From: Alphaproteobacteria bacterium
Lineage (GTDB): Bacteria; Pseudomonadota; Alphaproteobacteria; Rickettsiales; UBA3002
Direction: 5' to 3'
Assembly (NCBI GenBank): GCA_021732545.1
Contig: JAKFUW010000225.1
Coordinates: 1-8,480 of the forward strand
Length of the DNA stretch: 8,480 nt
Shown piece after piece: positions 1 to 6,102 of this stretch. The notes under the pieces are model-generated. The model ran no database searches. It saw nothing but the letters and a program-made list of their open reading frames with translations, and was not told where the DNA came from. The position numbers and the translations under genes are program-made. Positions within the stretch are counted from its first letter, which is position 1. The number at the start of each line of letters is the position of its first letter.

Positions 1-2
1 TA

Positions 3-257
3 TCGTTGGCCAATTCGTCGTTGTTTCAGCAGTAGATGAATTTAGTTCATGAATTACCGAACCGATTTTTAGGTGTTTATCTGGTGCCAGTTGAGGCACA
101 AGATTTTATCACAGCCATTAGTGGCGCGCTGCCTGCTGAAAAAGATCCAGCGCAGTTGCAGATTTTAGTCACGCATAATAAAGTCAGCGGTTATCGTCAG
201 GTGGTTTTAAAAGATGGTGTCCTGATTTTCACACGCCTCACGCAAGGGCTTAACTAG
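3..257 (+). pseudogene. 5' part of an interrupted GspL/PilM-like gene
   Basis: This frame runs open from the window edge except for TAG at 33-35 and TAG at 255-257, then continues in the same frame into the next gene. The piece between the stops (ATG at 36) reads as real protein: a GVYLVPVE strand and a GYRQVVLKDG...FTRL strand pair, which resemble the actin-like cytoplasmic half of PilM/GspL-type assembly proteins. The residues just before the first TAG (...SLFQQ) also look like protein. Neither the ATG at 36 nor the GTG at 270 has a convincing ribosome binding site. I infer one ancestral gene covering at least 3-1253 that has gained two amber codons. It could instead be read through, or the 73-residue piece could be made separately. 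The true 5' end lies outside the window. Confidence 0.55.
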
Positions 258-269
258 AGTGCGCCAGAT

Positions 270-1253
270 GTGGCAGCGGGCAACGTGGAACAGGAAATTC
301 AAAATACGATCGAATATCTGCGTCGCCTGTCGTTCAACGATGCGGCAGGCTTAGACATTTTTGTGATTATTGCGCAAGAAATTAAAGATCATTTAGATGT
401 CAGACGCTTTAATACCCGCCGAATGAAAGTGTTTACTCCGTTTGAAATGTCCCAGTTGCTTGGGTTTAAGCAAGCGGCACTTTCGGGCGACCGTTTTGGT
501 GATGTGGTGATTGGCAGTGGTTTTGCGTCCATCAAAAAACACCGGCTCAAACTACTCACCGTCTATGGTAAAAAGCTCGAAAAACTGTATCAGGCAAGGT
601 TAGGTGGACGCGGGGCTGCTGCCGCTGTGTTGCTGTATTTGGTGTATTCGATCATTGCTGGTTTTCTTGCCATGCAATCAGCCTATTCCGAAACACAATC
701 ACTCGTTGCACAGGAAAAACAAGCAAAAGAATCATTGGACAGCATTAAAGCAAAAATTAATGCGGTTGACCAAGAACAGCGGACATTCATTAAAGTGGCG
801 GTGATCTATCAGACACTTAATCTGGCGCAGCCTGGCCCCCTGGAGTTTGTGAAAACATTTGCCCCGCTCGTGCAAGAAAGTGCGCTACTGCGCTCGATTG
901 ATTGGAAAAAAGAAGATGCTGCGTTACCTGCTGCCGGCGCTGCACCCGCGGCCACGCCGGTTGTCGCGCCCTACAGCATTGCCTTGGAGTTGGAGATTAC
1001 GAATTATGAAGGCAAAAAAGATAAGTTAATTGAATTATCTAAAACGCTATTAGACCGAGTGGTAGAGGGTTTCCCTGATGCCAATGTTACGCCTATGATA
1101 GTGCCTGGCATGTCTAAAGAAAATGAAACGGTTCAAATGGATTTTAATCAAGCAAGCAATGTCAGCGATGAAGTGAAAGAAGGTGAAAACCTGATGAACC
1201 TTACCATTGCTGGTCCCAAAAAAACTGAGCCTGACCAGGGAGGGATTCAGTAA
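270..1253 (+). CDS. GspL/PilN-like inner-membrane assembly protein (3' part of an amber-interrupted gene)
   Basis: Probable inner-membrane platform protein of a type IV pilus or type II secretion-like machine. From the GTG at 270 the product has 327 residues. Residues 1-110 are cytoplasmic, starting with an EQEIQNTIEYLRRL helix that looks like the continuation of the upstream PilM/GspL-like domain. One membrane helix spans about 116-135, a coiled coil about 137-172, and an Ala/Pro-rich linker about 215-234. A periplasmic alpha/beta domain follows, as in PilN or the GspL C terminus. The GTG start is doubtful: it has no good ribosome binding site and lies only 12 bases after an in-frame TAG, so this is more likely the C-terminal part of a longer protein or a product of reinitiation. 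The stop overlaps the next start by one base (TAATG). The family call rests on architecture and neighbours, not on a catalytic motif. Confidence 0.65.
   Translation: MAAGNVEQEIQNTIEYLRRLSFNDAAGLDIFVIIAQEIKDHLDVRRFNTRRMKVFTPFEMSQLLGFKQAALSGDRFGDVVIGSGFASIKKHRLKLLTVYGKKLEKLYQARLGGRGAAAAVLLYLVYSIIAGFLAMQSAYSETQSLVAQEKQAKESLDSIKAKINAVDQEQRTFIKVAVIYQTLNLAQPGPLEFVKTFAPLVQESALLRSIDWKKEDAALPAAGAAPAATPVVAPYSIALELEITNYEGKKDKLIELSKTLLDRVVEGFPDANVTPMIVPGMSKENETVQMDFNQASNVSDEVKEGENLMNLTIAGPKKTEPDQGGIQ
1237..1244 (+). promoter_or_regulatory. Ribosome binding site for the PilO-like gene
   Basis: AGGGAGGG lies eight bases before the ATG at 1253, inside the last codons of the preceding gene. It fixes the start at the TAATG junction and indicates coupled translation. 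Confidence 0.6.
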
Positions 1254-1927
1254 TGGCGGCCACCTCTTCTGCTGATAACAAATATGCATCCATTCGCAAA
1301 TCACTGATCAAGGAAGCGATCATTGCTGGCGTGATTGTTGTGGCGGTTGGGGTATTGGCTAGTGTGATTGGTGGATGGAGTGAATCATCGCAGGCAGCTA
1401 AAATACAAGCGCAATCGGCGCTGAGTGTCACGCAATCGGAAGTGGATGTGAATAAGCTGACACTTGGAAGTTTTGATAAAAATCTGGAAACCTACGAAGC
1501 GCTCGATGCGGTGCGTGACAACGAAAATTATGATCTTAGCCGTTCAGCATTACAAGAGCAGTTGGCGCGGTTACGTCAGAAATACAGGCTTTCAGAGCTT
1601 AATCTGCAGTTGGAATCACAAACTAAAATTGAATCCGATATATTTAAGAACAATGAAGCAGAAGTGTATTCTGCAGCGGGCAAGCTGACATTTGCCGGCA
1701 TTACCGATCAGCATCTATATTCGTTCATTCAAGAATTGCAGCGTGTGGCACCTGCTTTTATCACAATAAAGCAGTTGACCCTTAAGCGTAATCTGAGCTT
1801 TGACCTGACCATCATGCGCAAAATTAGCCAAGGCGAAACGGTGAGCATGGTATCGGGCGAACTGGCGTTTGATTGGATTGGTTTTTCAACCGACACGGTT
1901 AAAAAGAAAGATAAGGTGGCGCCGTGA
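1253..1927 (+). CDS. PilO/GspM-like bitopic membrane protein
   Basis: A 224-residue protein with a short cytoplasmic tail, one membrane helix at about 21-42 (EAIIAGVIVVAVGVLASVIG), a predicted coiled-coil stretch (about 45-125), and a C-terminal alpha/beta domain from about 135 (AGKLTFAGITDQHLYSFIQ...). This is the plan of PilO and GspM, which pair with PilN or GspL to form the periplasmic collar of the inner-membrane platform. The gene starts at ATG in a TAATG overlap with the GspL/PilN-like gene, behind a strong AGGGAGGG site. Its TGA overlaps the start region of the next gene. Primary sequence in this family is poorly conserved, so the call depends mainly on topology, size and position second in a GspL-M or PilN-O-P type order. 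Confidence 0.6.
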   Translation: MAATSSADNKYASIRKSLIKEAIIAGVIVVAVGVLASVIGGWSESSQAAKIQAQSALSVTQSEVDVNKLTLGSFDKNLETYEALDAVRDNENYDLSRSALQEQLARLRQKYRLSELNLQLESQTKIESDIFKNNEAEVYSAAGKLTFAGITDQHLYSFIQELQRVAPAFITIKQLTLKRNLSFDLTIMRKISQGETVSMVSGELAFDWIGFSTDTVKKKDKVAP

Positions 1928-3366
1928 TGAACTTTTCGCGCCTAGTATCGTGTGTGTTGGTTGCAGGCTTAGCATGTGTGGCCAGTGCGCGCGCACAGGA
2001 TTTTGATGTGGCGCCGATTTTGCCGATTGTGCCCGAGCTTTCTAAAGATCAGCCTAACGTCGCACCTAAAGCTGCAACCGTTAAAGATGCCCCACTTGAA
2101 AATATTACCTTTCCTTCGTTTCCGGATGAGTCGGCGCGACCTTCTATCGCAGCCCCATCGCCAGCGGTTCGCGCACTGGAGCCGATTGCAACGATCAAGG
2201 ATGCGCCCCAAATCCCTGCGCAAGCAACGCAATCGATTGATTCTACGATTCAAGAGCTTCAGGCTTCTCCTGCACCTAAGATGCCAGACGTTCAGGTGCC
2301 CCTAGCCCCTGAAGTCCCTGTGCTAGAATCGCAAGAGCAAGCGCCTGCGCTCGAAGCAGCGCAGCAAATGCCTGTAATCACCCCCAATGAACCCGCGCAA
2401 CCGACGGCTTGGGTGGAGCCTGCTTTAGCCAGTGAATCTCCATCCCCACCTGCTGTATCTGAGCCATCGCAATCGTCCGATAAGCAACCATCCGTGGTCG
2501 ACGAAAAGGCTAATCAAATATCCCTGGGCGACTTTGAATATTCGCTAATGTTTGCAACCGAAGATATGAATACGTTAAAGCGTGTGTTGCTCGCCTATGA
2601 AACGCGCAAAACACAAGTTGCCGGAGATGAACCTGTGGATAATTCGGAAGCGGATTTGCTGGCCGAATTATTGCGCAATGCTAATGGCGAAGAGCTTGCT
2701 CTTGATGGGCAACCGGTTGCGCCTACCATATTGCCAGCATTTTATCTGGGAACCATTGTCTTTAATCACAAAGGTGACTGGACATTGTGGGTGAATCAAA
2801 AACAAGCCAGTCCGCCTAAACGCGAGATTGCAGAGCTTGGAATTACCGTTCGCTCAGTGGGGCATGAATATGCAACGCTGGCATGGAAACCTGAAAATGT
2901 GGTGGAGGCGAAAGCGCGCTGGGAAGAGATAAAAGCAGCGGGAGTGAATGCACCACGTGAATGGAAGCATCGTGAAGTGCGTGGCGCGCGGATTGAATTT
3001 GATGAAGATAAGCAAGAGTTTGTGGTTTCCATGCGCGCCAACCAGACATTTTACGCCAATAGTATGCAGGTGTTTGAGGGACGGCGCAGCATTGATGTGC
3101 CTGTTTTGGCAGCAGATACGGCATCGGGTGGTGTCGCTGCTGAAGGAGCAAGTGCTAACAGTGTGCTAGGCGTGTTTGATCCTGCCGGCAGCCCAAATCC
3201 TGCATCCGCGTTGCAAGCTATTCCGCAAAATAATCAAAGCGGCACGGGCGCTGAACGCGAAGCCGCGAATAAACTGATTAACAATCTGAAAACCGCAACC
3301 GGAGCCATCTCTGGTATCACAGGAGGAGGAAGCACCAATGCGCAGCCAAGCACAGCCAATCAGTGA
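1927..3366 (+). CDS. Secreted proline-rich PilP/GspC-like protein
   Basis: Begins with a clear Sec signal peptide (MNFSRLVSCVLVAGLACVAS) and a likely cleavage after A23 in the A-R-A motif. I chose ATG 1927 over GTG 1924 because AAGGTGG at 1913-1919 is better spaced from it; either start overlaps the upstream TGA. Residues about 28-190 are a long Pro/Ala/Glu/Ser-rich, probably disordered spacer. At about 268-320 lies a beta-rich segment, LPAFYLGTIVFNHKGDWTLWVNQKQ followed by ELGITVRSVGHEYATLAW in sequence, resembling the small beta domain of PilP or GspC that links the platform to the secretin. Gln/Asn/Gly-rich tail at the end. A periplasm-spanning adaptor role is an inference from this domain, the spacer and gene order. 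The family is not certain; the 479-residue length is well above ordinary PilP. Confidence 0.6.
   Translation: MNFSRLVSCVLVAGLACVASARAQDFDVAPILPIVPELSKDQPNVAPKAATVKDAPLENITFPSFPDESARPSIAAPSPAVRALEPIATIKDAPQIPAQATQSIDSTIQELQASPAPKMPDVQVPLAPEVPVLESQEQAPALEAAQQMPVITPNEPAQPTAWVEPALASESPSPPAVSEPSQSSDKQPSVVDEKANQISLGDFEYSLMFATEDMNTLKRVLLAYETRKTQVAGDEPVDNSEADLLAELLRNANGEELALDGQPVAPTILPAFYLGTIVFNHKGDWTLWVNQKQASPPKREIAELGITVRSVGHEYATLAWKPENVVEAKARWEEIKAAGVNAPREWKHREVRGARIEFDEDKQEFVVSMRANQTFYANSMQVFEGRRSIDVPVLAADTASGGVAAEGASANSVLGVFDPAGSPNPASALQAIPQNNQSGTGAEREAANKLINNLKTATGAISGITGGGSTNAQPSTANQ
3321..3330 (+). promoter_or_regulatory. Strong ribosome binding site for the ABC ATPase, within the upstream gene
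   Basis: AGGAGGAGGA ends seven bases before the ATG at 3338 and at the same time encodes the Gly-rich tail of the preceding PilP-like protein. It decides the start and indicates coupled, high-level translation. Confidence 0.75.
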
Positions 3367-4099
3367 TGTGATTGTGGCGGATGAACATTCGCCGCTACAG
3401 TTTCAAAATGTCAGCAAGCGTTATGGTTCAAAAGAGATTTTGAATGATGTGTCCCTCTCTTTGCAACCAGGCGAGATCTTCGGGCTGATCGGACTCAACG
3501 GCGTGGGTAAAACCACTCTGATCAAGGTGCTGCTCGATCTGGTGAAGGCCGATGGTGGTGCTGCCAATGTATTTGGTGTGTCGTCGCGGCATGTATCGGC
3601 GCGGTCAAAGCTCGTTTATTTACCCGAAAAATTTCAGCCATCCAATTATCTGACAGGCCAAGAATATGTGACGCTTACGCTTTCGCATTATGGCCAACGC
3701 GTGGATAAAGACGCGATGAATGTGATGGCGCAAACGCTTGACCTTGACCCCAAAGCGCTACCGCGCAAAGTGGGCGGCTATTCGAAGGGGATGAGGCAAA
3801 AATTGGGATTACTCGGTGCGATTTTATGCGATCAGCCACTCTATATTCTCGATGAGCCGATGAGTGGGCTGGACCCGCTTGCGCGTATTCACTTGAAAGC
3901 CCAGCTACTTCACATGAAATCGCAAGGCAAAACCATCTTTTTCAGCTCACATATTTTATCGGATATCGATGAAATCTGTGATCGCATCGGTGTGATTCAT
4001 GATACCGCGCTACGATTTGTGGGAACACCTTCTGAGTTTCGTACCACTTATAAACAAGATTCGCTGGAGAAAGCGTTCCTTGCCGCTATTAACCGATAA
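3338..4099 (+). CDS. ABC transporter ATP-binding protein (ABC-2/CcmA-like)
   Basis: A complete 253-residue nucleotide-binding domain that hydrolyses ATP to drive a membrane partner. Visible motifs: Walker A GLNGVGKT (52-59), a Q-loop region YLPEKFQP (94-101) with Glu at the usual Gln position, signature YSKGM (148-152), Walker B LYILDE (168-173), D-loop SGLDP (176-180) and switch His in SSHIL (H205). The YSKGM signature and YLPE Q-loop are typical of ABC-2-type exporters (CcmA/NatA/YhaQ-like). No permease is in the window: the next gene is a small lipoprotein and then the bfd unit. The gene overlaps the PilP-like gene by 29 bases and has its own strong ribosome binding site, so it is probably in the same operon. 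The first 20 residues are an N-terminal extension before the FQNVSKRYG strand. Substrate unknown. Confidence 0.9.
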   Translation: MRSQAQPISDVIVADEHSPLQFQNVSKRYGSKEILNDVSLSLQPGEIFGLIGLNGVGKTTLIKVLLDLVKADGGAANVFGVSSRHVSARSKLVYLPEKFQPSNYLTGQEYVTLTLSHYGQRVDKDAMNVMAQTLDLDPKALPRKVGGYSKGMRQKLGLLGAILCDQPLYILDEPMSGLDPLARIHLKAQLLHMKSQGKTIFFSSHILSDIDEICDRIGVIHDTALRFVGTPSEFRTTYKQDSLEKAFLAAINR

Positions 4100-4119
4100 T
4101 AAATATCTGGAGATAAAAC

Positions 4120-4338
4120 ATGAAATACGCCGCCCTTGCTATCATCCCGCTGTTGTTATGTGCCGCTTGCGGCGATTCGGAACCCAAAACAGTGGAGTTG
4201 ACCCGTACCTTTCACATGATGGATGAAGAAGGCAAACACGCAGGAACGGTGATCTTCCGACCGCTTGGCACCGGCGAAGTGCGCGATGCCAGCAACCGCG
4301 TGATCGGGGTGATTGTGGCGCCTGCGCAGCCTCAGTAG
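4120..4338 (+). CDS. Small putative lipoprotein
   Basis: A 72-residue protein with a Lys-containing n-region, a hydrophobic stretch (AALAIIPLLL) and a Cys at position 17 followed by GDSE, fitting signal peptidase II cleavage and lipidation; the -3 residue is Cys (LCAAC), not ideal for a lipobox. The mature part is only about 56 residues and has a VELTRTFHMMDEEGKHAGTV segment followed by a likely beta strand pair (VIFRPLGTGEV, VIGVIVAP). I do not recognise the family. CTGGAGAT at 4107-4114 is a good ribosome binding site, and the gene starts 20 bases after the ATPase stop, so it probably ends that operon. The Asp at +2 and nearby context do not settle which membrane it sits in. Confidence 0.65.
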   Translation: MKYAALAIIPLLLCAACGDSEPKTVELTRTFHMMDEEGKHAGTVIFRPLGTGEVRDASNRVIGVIVAPAQPQ

Positions 4339-4342
4339 CATG

Positions 4343-4357
4343 TGATAATAATTCTTA
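4343..4357 (+). promoter_or_regulatory. Fur-box-like palindrome 1
   Basis: TGATAATAATTCTTA matches the 7-1-7 Fur consensus TGATAATNATTATCA at all but two defined positions. It lies upstream of bfd, a classical Fur target, in a window that also encodes Fur. Confidence 0.5.
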
Positions 4358-4385
4358 TTTACATCTTCCTGCATTCCATGTTAAT

Positions 4386-4400
4386 TGATAATCATAATCA
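4386..4400 (+). promoter_or_regulatory. Fur-box-like palindrome 2
   Basis: TGATAATCATAATCA matches TGATAATNATTATCA with a single mismatch. It starts 43 bases after the first site, about four helical turns, and includes GATAAT, so Fur bound here could block a promoter. Confidence 0.6.
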
Positions 4401-4415
4401 GTTGCGAGGTGTAAA

Positions 4416-4508
4416 GTGGGAATTCGAAAATCCATCATAGCGTTACTTTTTCAGACTAAACAGCTGCCAAGATCAGCTCCCTCATCAATTGAAAAGCCCA
4501 TCTCATGA
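4416..4508 (+). CDS. Small leader ORF overlapping bfd
   Basis: A 30-codon ORF from GTG at 4416 to TGA at 4506-4508, encoding (M)GIRKSIIALLFQTKQL and a Pro/Ser-rich tail. It has a good ribosome binding site (GAGGTG at 4406-4411). Its stop overlaps the bfd start in an ATGATGA junction, while bfd itself lacks a recognisable ribosome binding site, which is the arrangement expected for translational coupling. The N-terminal half is basic and hydrophobic (IRKSIIALLF) and could be an amphipathic membrane-associated peptide. I recognise no family. It could also be a non-functional coincidence; codon evidence on 30 codons is thin. Confidence 0.4.
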   Translation: MGIRKSIIALLFQTKQLPRSAPSSIEKPIS

Positions 4509-4696
4509 TGATCTGCATCTGCAACGCGCTTGATGACAAACAGATCTCCGCTGCTTGTGCAGGCTGCCCCATGCAGGCTGGCGCATATGATGTGTTTGAG
4601 CGTTTAGGACGCAAACCCGAATGCGGCAAATGTTTGTGCTACATTGAAGATGTCATGCTGCCAAAACATCAACAATCACTGCAAAATTCATTGTAG
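4505..4696 (+). CDS. bfd: Bacterioferritin-associated ferredoxin
   Basis: A 63-residue [2Fe-2S] protein that docks on bacterioferritin and passes electrons to the heme so stored ferric iron can be reduced and released. The four cluster ligands are visible in the BFD spacing: C4-x-C6 near the N terminus (MMICICN) and C40-x2-C43 (PECGKCLC), with the GCPMQAG turn between. Length matches the family (about 64). The start could be the first or second ATG (4505 or 4508); the first puts the CxC at the E. coli position. It lies 50 bases before bfr, downstream of two Fur-like sites, so induction by iron starvation is expected. The start overlaps the stop of a small leader ORF, and no separate ribosome binding site is evident. 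Two further cysteines at 18 and 21, plus C45, are extra. Confidence 0.93.
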   Translation: MMICICNALDDKQISAACAGCPMQAGAYDVFERLGRKPECGKCLCYIEDVMLPKHQQSLQNSL

Positions 4697-4746
4697 AGCG
4701 TTGTGTGTTTTGCTAGATTCTTTCGCTAACAAACAAGGACATTTCC

Positions 4747-5208
4747 ATGACCTCCTCTGCCATTATTGCGTCACTCAATACAATTTTGAAAAATGAACTC
4801 ACCGCGATTAATCAGTATTTTCTTCATGGTAAAATGCTAAAACATCAAGGCTTTGCCAAGCTTGCTGCCAAGGTGGTCGAAGAATCGATCGATGAGATGA
4901 AACATGCCGATATGCTGGCTGAGCGCATTTTATATTTGGGCGGCTTTCCTAATTTTCAGGATTTAGGCAAACTGATGATCGGTCAAACGGTCAAAGAAAT
5001 GCTGGAAGCTGATTTTGCATTGGAAGAAAAAGCGATTCCTGATTTGCGCGTCGCTATCAATATCGCGGATGATGCTAAAGATTATGGAACGGTTGAGGTG
5101 CTCTCGGCCATTCTGGTCTCAGAAGAACAGCATTATCTGTGGTTGCAACAGCAGTTGGGCGTGATGGCCGCTATGGGTGAGCAAAATTACCTTCAGTCTC
5201 AGGTTTAG
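4747..5208 (+). CDS. bfr: Bacterioferritin
   Basis: A 153-residue heme-containing ferritin subunit; 24 copies form the cytoplasmic cage that oxidises ferrous iron and stores the ferric mineral. All diiron ferroxidase ligands are present at the usual places, shifted by one: E17, E50, H53, E93, E126 and H129. The heme ligand is M51 in the ESIDEMKHAD helix. The conserved NELTAINQYFLH, PNFQDLGKL, IGQTVKEMLEAD and C-terminal QNYLQSQ segments are complete, so I judge it functional. AAGGA at 4735-4739 is correctly spaced from the ATG. It follows bfd by 50 bases with no terminator seen, so the two may be co-transcribed, although separate Fur-independent expression of bfr would also make sense. Its stop lies six bases from the stop of the convergent mucR, leaving no room for a terminator. 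Confidence 0.97.
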   Translation: MTSSAIIASLNTILKNELTAINQYFLHGKMLKHQGFAKLAAKVVEESIDEMKHADMLAERILYLGGFPNFQDLGKLMIGQTVKEMLEADFALEEKAIPDLRVAINIADDAKDYGTVEVLSAILVSEEQHYLWLQQQLGVMAAMGEQNYLQSQV

Positions 5209-5214
5209 TGCGCG

Positions 5215-5712
5215 TTACGCGTTGACACTGTGCTGGCTGGCGCGGCTGTTCATCCGCTTGATGCGCGAGGCCTCTTTGCCAAGGCCAATATCTTTGGCAA
5301 GCTGGCTGCGGCGCAGTGCGTATTCGGGCGCAACCATGGGGTAGGTGGCGGGCAGGTTCCAGCGCTTGCGATATTCTTCGGGGGTTAAATTATAGTTGGT
5401 TTTTAAATAGCGCTTGAGCATTTTGAGCTTTTTGCCATCTTCCAGACACACAATATAATCCTGATGAATCGAATCGCCGACTGCGATCGATTGTGGCAGG
5501 CTTGCGGCATGCGCATGAGGCGTGGCGGGCATCATTTCAGAGGAAAGCAGCGCCAGTTCGGTATAGACTTCGCGCAGCACGTCACCCAGATTCCATGCTT
5601 CATCCGTGTTGCGATCGACCAATCCCGACACAATCGTCGCTGTAGCTTGAAGGAGCGCAAGGTGGGTTTCTTTATCGTTTGAAATGGGAGATGGGCTAGA
5701 GTGAGAATCCAT
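5215..5712 (-). CDS. mucR: MucR/Ros-family transcriptional regulator
   Basis: A 165-residue DNA-binding regulator of the alphaproteobacterial MucR/Ros family, known to control envelope polysaccharide, motility and cell-cycle genes by binding AT-rich DNA. The signature is complete: DYIVCLEDGKKLKMLKRYL (84-102), then YNLTPEEYRKRWNLP and YPMVAPEYALRRSQLAKDIG. The N-terminal 80 residues include an oligomerisation-type helix (LLQATATIVSGLVDRN). In Ros the zinc is held by C-x2-C and two His; here the second Cys is Asp (CLED), the first His is Tyr (KRYL) and the second is Asn (TNYN), so a zinc-free domain like that of Mesorhizobium Ml proteins is likely. A purine-rich AGAAAGCAGG precedes the start. 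Divergent from fur across 375 bases containing an AT-rich block that may be its own target. Confidence 0.92.
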   Translation of the reverse strand: MDSHSSPSPISNDKETHLALLQATATIVSGLVDRNTDEAWNLGDVLREVYTELALLSSEMMPATPHAHAASLPQSIAVGDSIHQDYIVCLEDGKKLKMLKRYLKTNYNLTPEEYRKRWNLPATYPMVAPEYALRRSQLAKDIGLGKEASRIKRMNSRASQHSVNA

Positions 5713-5754
5713 AATTCGCCTGCTTTCTGAGTTTTTTATTGTAATTTTTTGAAG

Positions 5755-5790
5755 TAAAACATTAATTAATTATTAATTATTATTAATGAT
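5755..5790. promoter_or_regulatory. AT-rich block, possible MucR autoregulatory site
   Basis: Repeated ATTAATT units with many TA steps lie 45-80 bases upstream of the mucR start. MucR/Ros proteins bind AT-rich DNA with TA steps and often repress their own genes, so an operator here is plausible but inferred. Confidence 0.35.
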
Positions 5791-5940
5791 TACGTGAAAG
5801 CCCATGCGCTGTCAAGAGGCAATCGAATGAGGTGTAAAAACCTACGAAAAAGCTGGAATGTTTGAGTGTTTGATTTTATAGCGGCTTCATGCAACTGTGC
5901 TATCGCTGTGGTAGTTCTTTCATTTTAACAATCTCCATAA

Positions 5941-6034
5941 CCGTCACCCCGTCTTCATGACGGGGTCTGGTGAGGCGAACGCACAAAGCGCCAGACCCCG
6001 TGACAGACACTTCGTGTCTCGCACGGGGTGACAG
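5941..6034. repeat. Multi-hairpin palindromic repeat upstream of fur
   Basis: Outer arms GTCACCCCGT (5943-5952) and ACGGGGTGAC (6023-6032) are exact complements. Inside are a perfect 11-base stem (5960-5970 with 5991-6001), an alternative hairpin CCCCGTC/GACGGGG (5947-5953, 5959-5965) and AGACAC-TTC-GTGTCT (6005-6019). It is much more GC-rich than the flanking DNA, has no poly-T tail and no ORF of note. This looks like an interspersed palindromic element, not a terminator. Confidence 0.75.
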
Positions 6035-6077
6035 CCTTTGGAAAATGGAAAAACAAAGCGAAATGAGTTTGAAAAAA

Positions 6078-6083
6078 TATAAT
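6078..6083 (+). promoter_or_regulatory. Possible -10 element of fur
   Basis: A perfect TATAAT ten bases before one candidate ATG (6088) and 25 before the other (6103). Transcription starting about seven bases on, near 6090, would leave only the second ATG usable. No good -35 was found at the usual spacing. Confidence 0.35.
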
Positions 6084-6102
6084 AAAAATGGAACATACAA
6101 AC

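Larger units (their letters stand above)
4339..4504 (+). promoter_or_regulatory. Control region of the bfd-bfr unit
   Basis: This gap between the lipoprotein and bfd carries two Fur-box-like palindromes (4343-4357, 4386-4400) and a probable 30-codon leader ORF (4416-4508). GATAAT and CATAAT hexamers inside the second palindrome could serve as a -10 element, but I find no matching -35. No convincing terminator for the upstream operon is visible. Confidence 0.5.
5713..6102. other. mucR-fur intergenic region
   Basis: A 390-base divergent region with no convincing gene. From left to right: a possible mucR -10 on the minus strand (TACAAT, 5743 to 5738), an AT-rich block at 5755-5790, about 150 bases with nothing I can assign, a multi-hairpin repeat (5941-6034), and a TATAAT at 6078-6083 just before fur. 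Confidence 0.6.

Noticed and set aside
604..804. A 66-codon plus-strand frame inside the GspL/PilN-like gene
   Set aside because: It overlaps the membrane helix and coiled coil of the real gene in another frame and has no ribosome binding site or recognisable motif.
2843..3151. A 102-codon minus-strand frame inside the PilP-like gene
   Set aside because: Shadow of a GC-biased coding region; composition is His/Pro/Gln-rich with no start signal.
4339..4440. Readthrough extension of the small lipoprotein past its TAG
   Set aside because: The extension crosses the two Fur-like palindromes, and its translation is low-complexity; the TAG is the natural end.
5941..6034. Rho-independent terminator or CRISPR-like repeat
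   Set aside because: There is no T tract after any stem and no regularly spaced direct repeat; the nested inverted repeats fit a palindromic element better.
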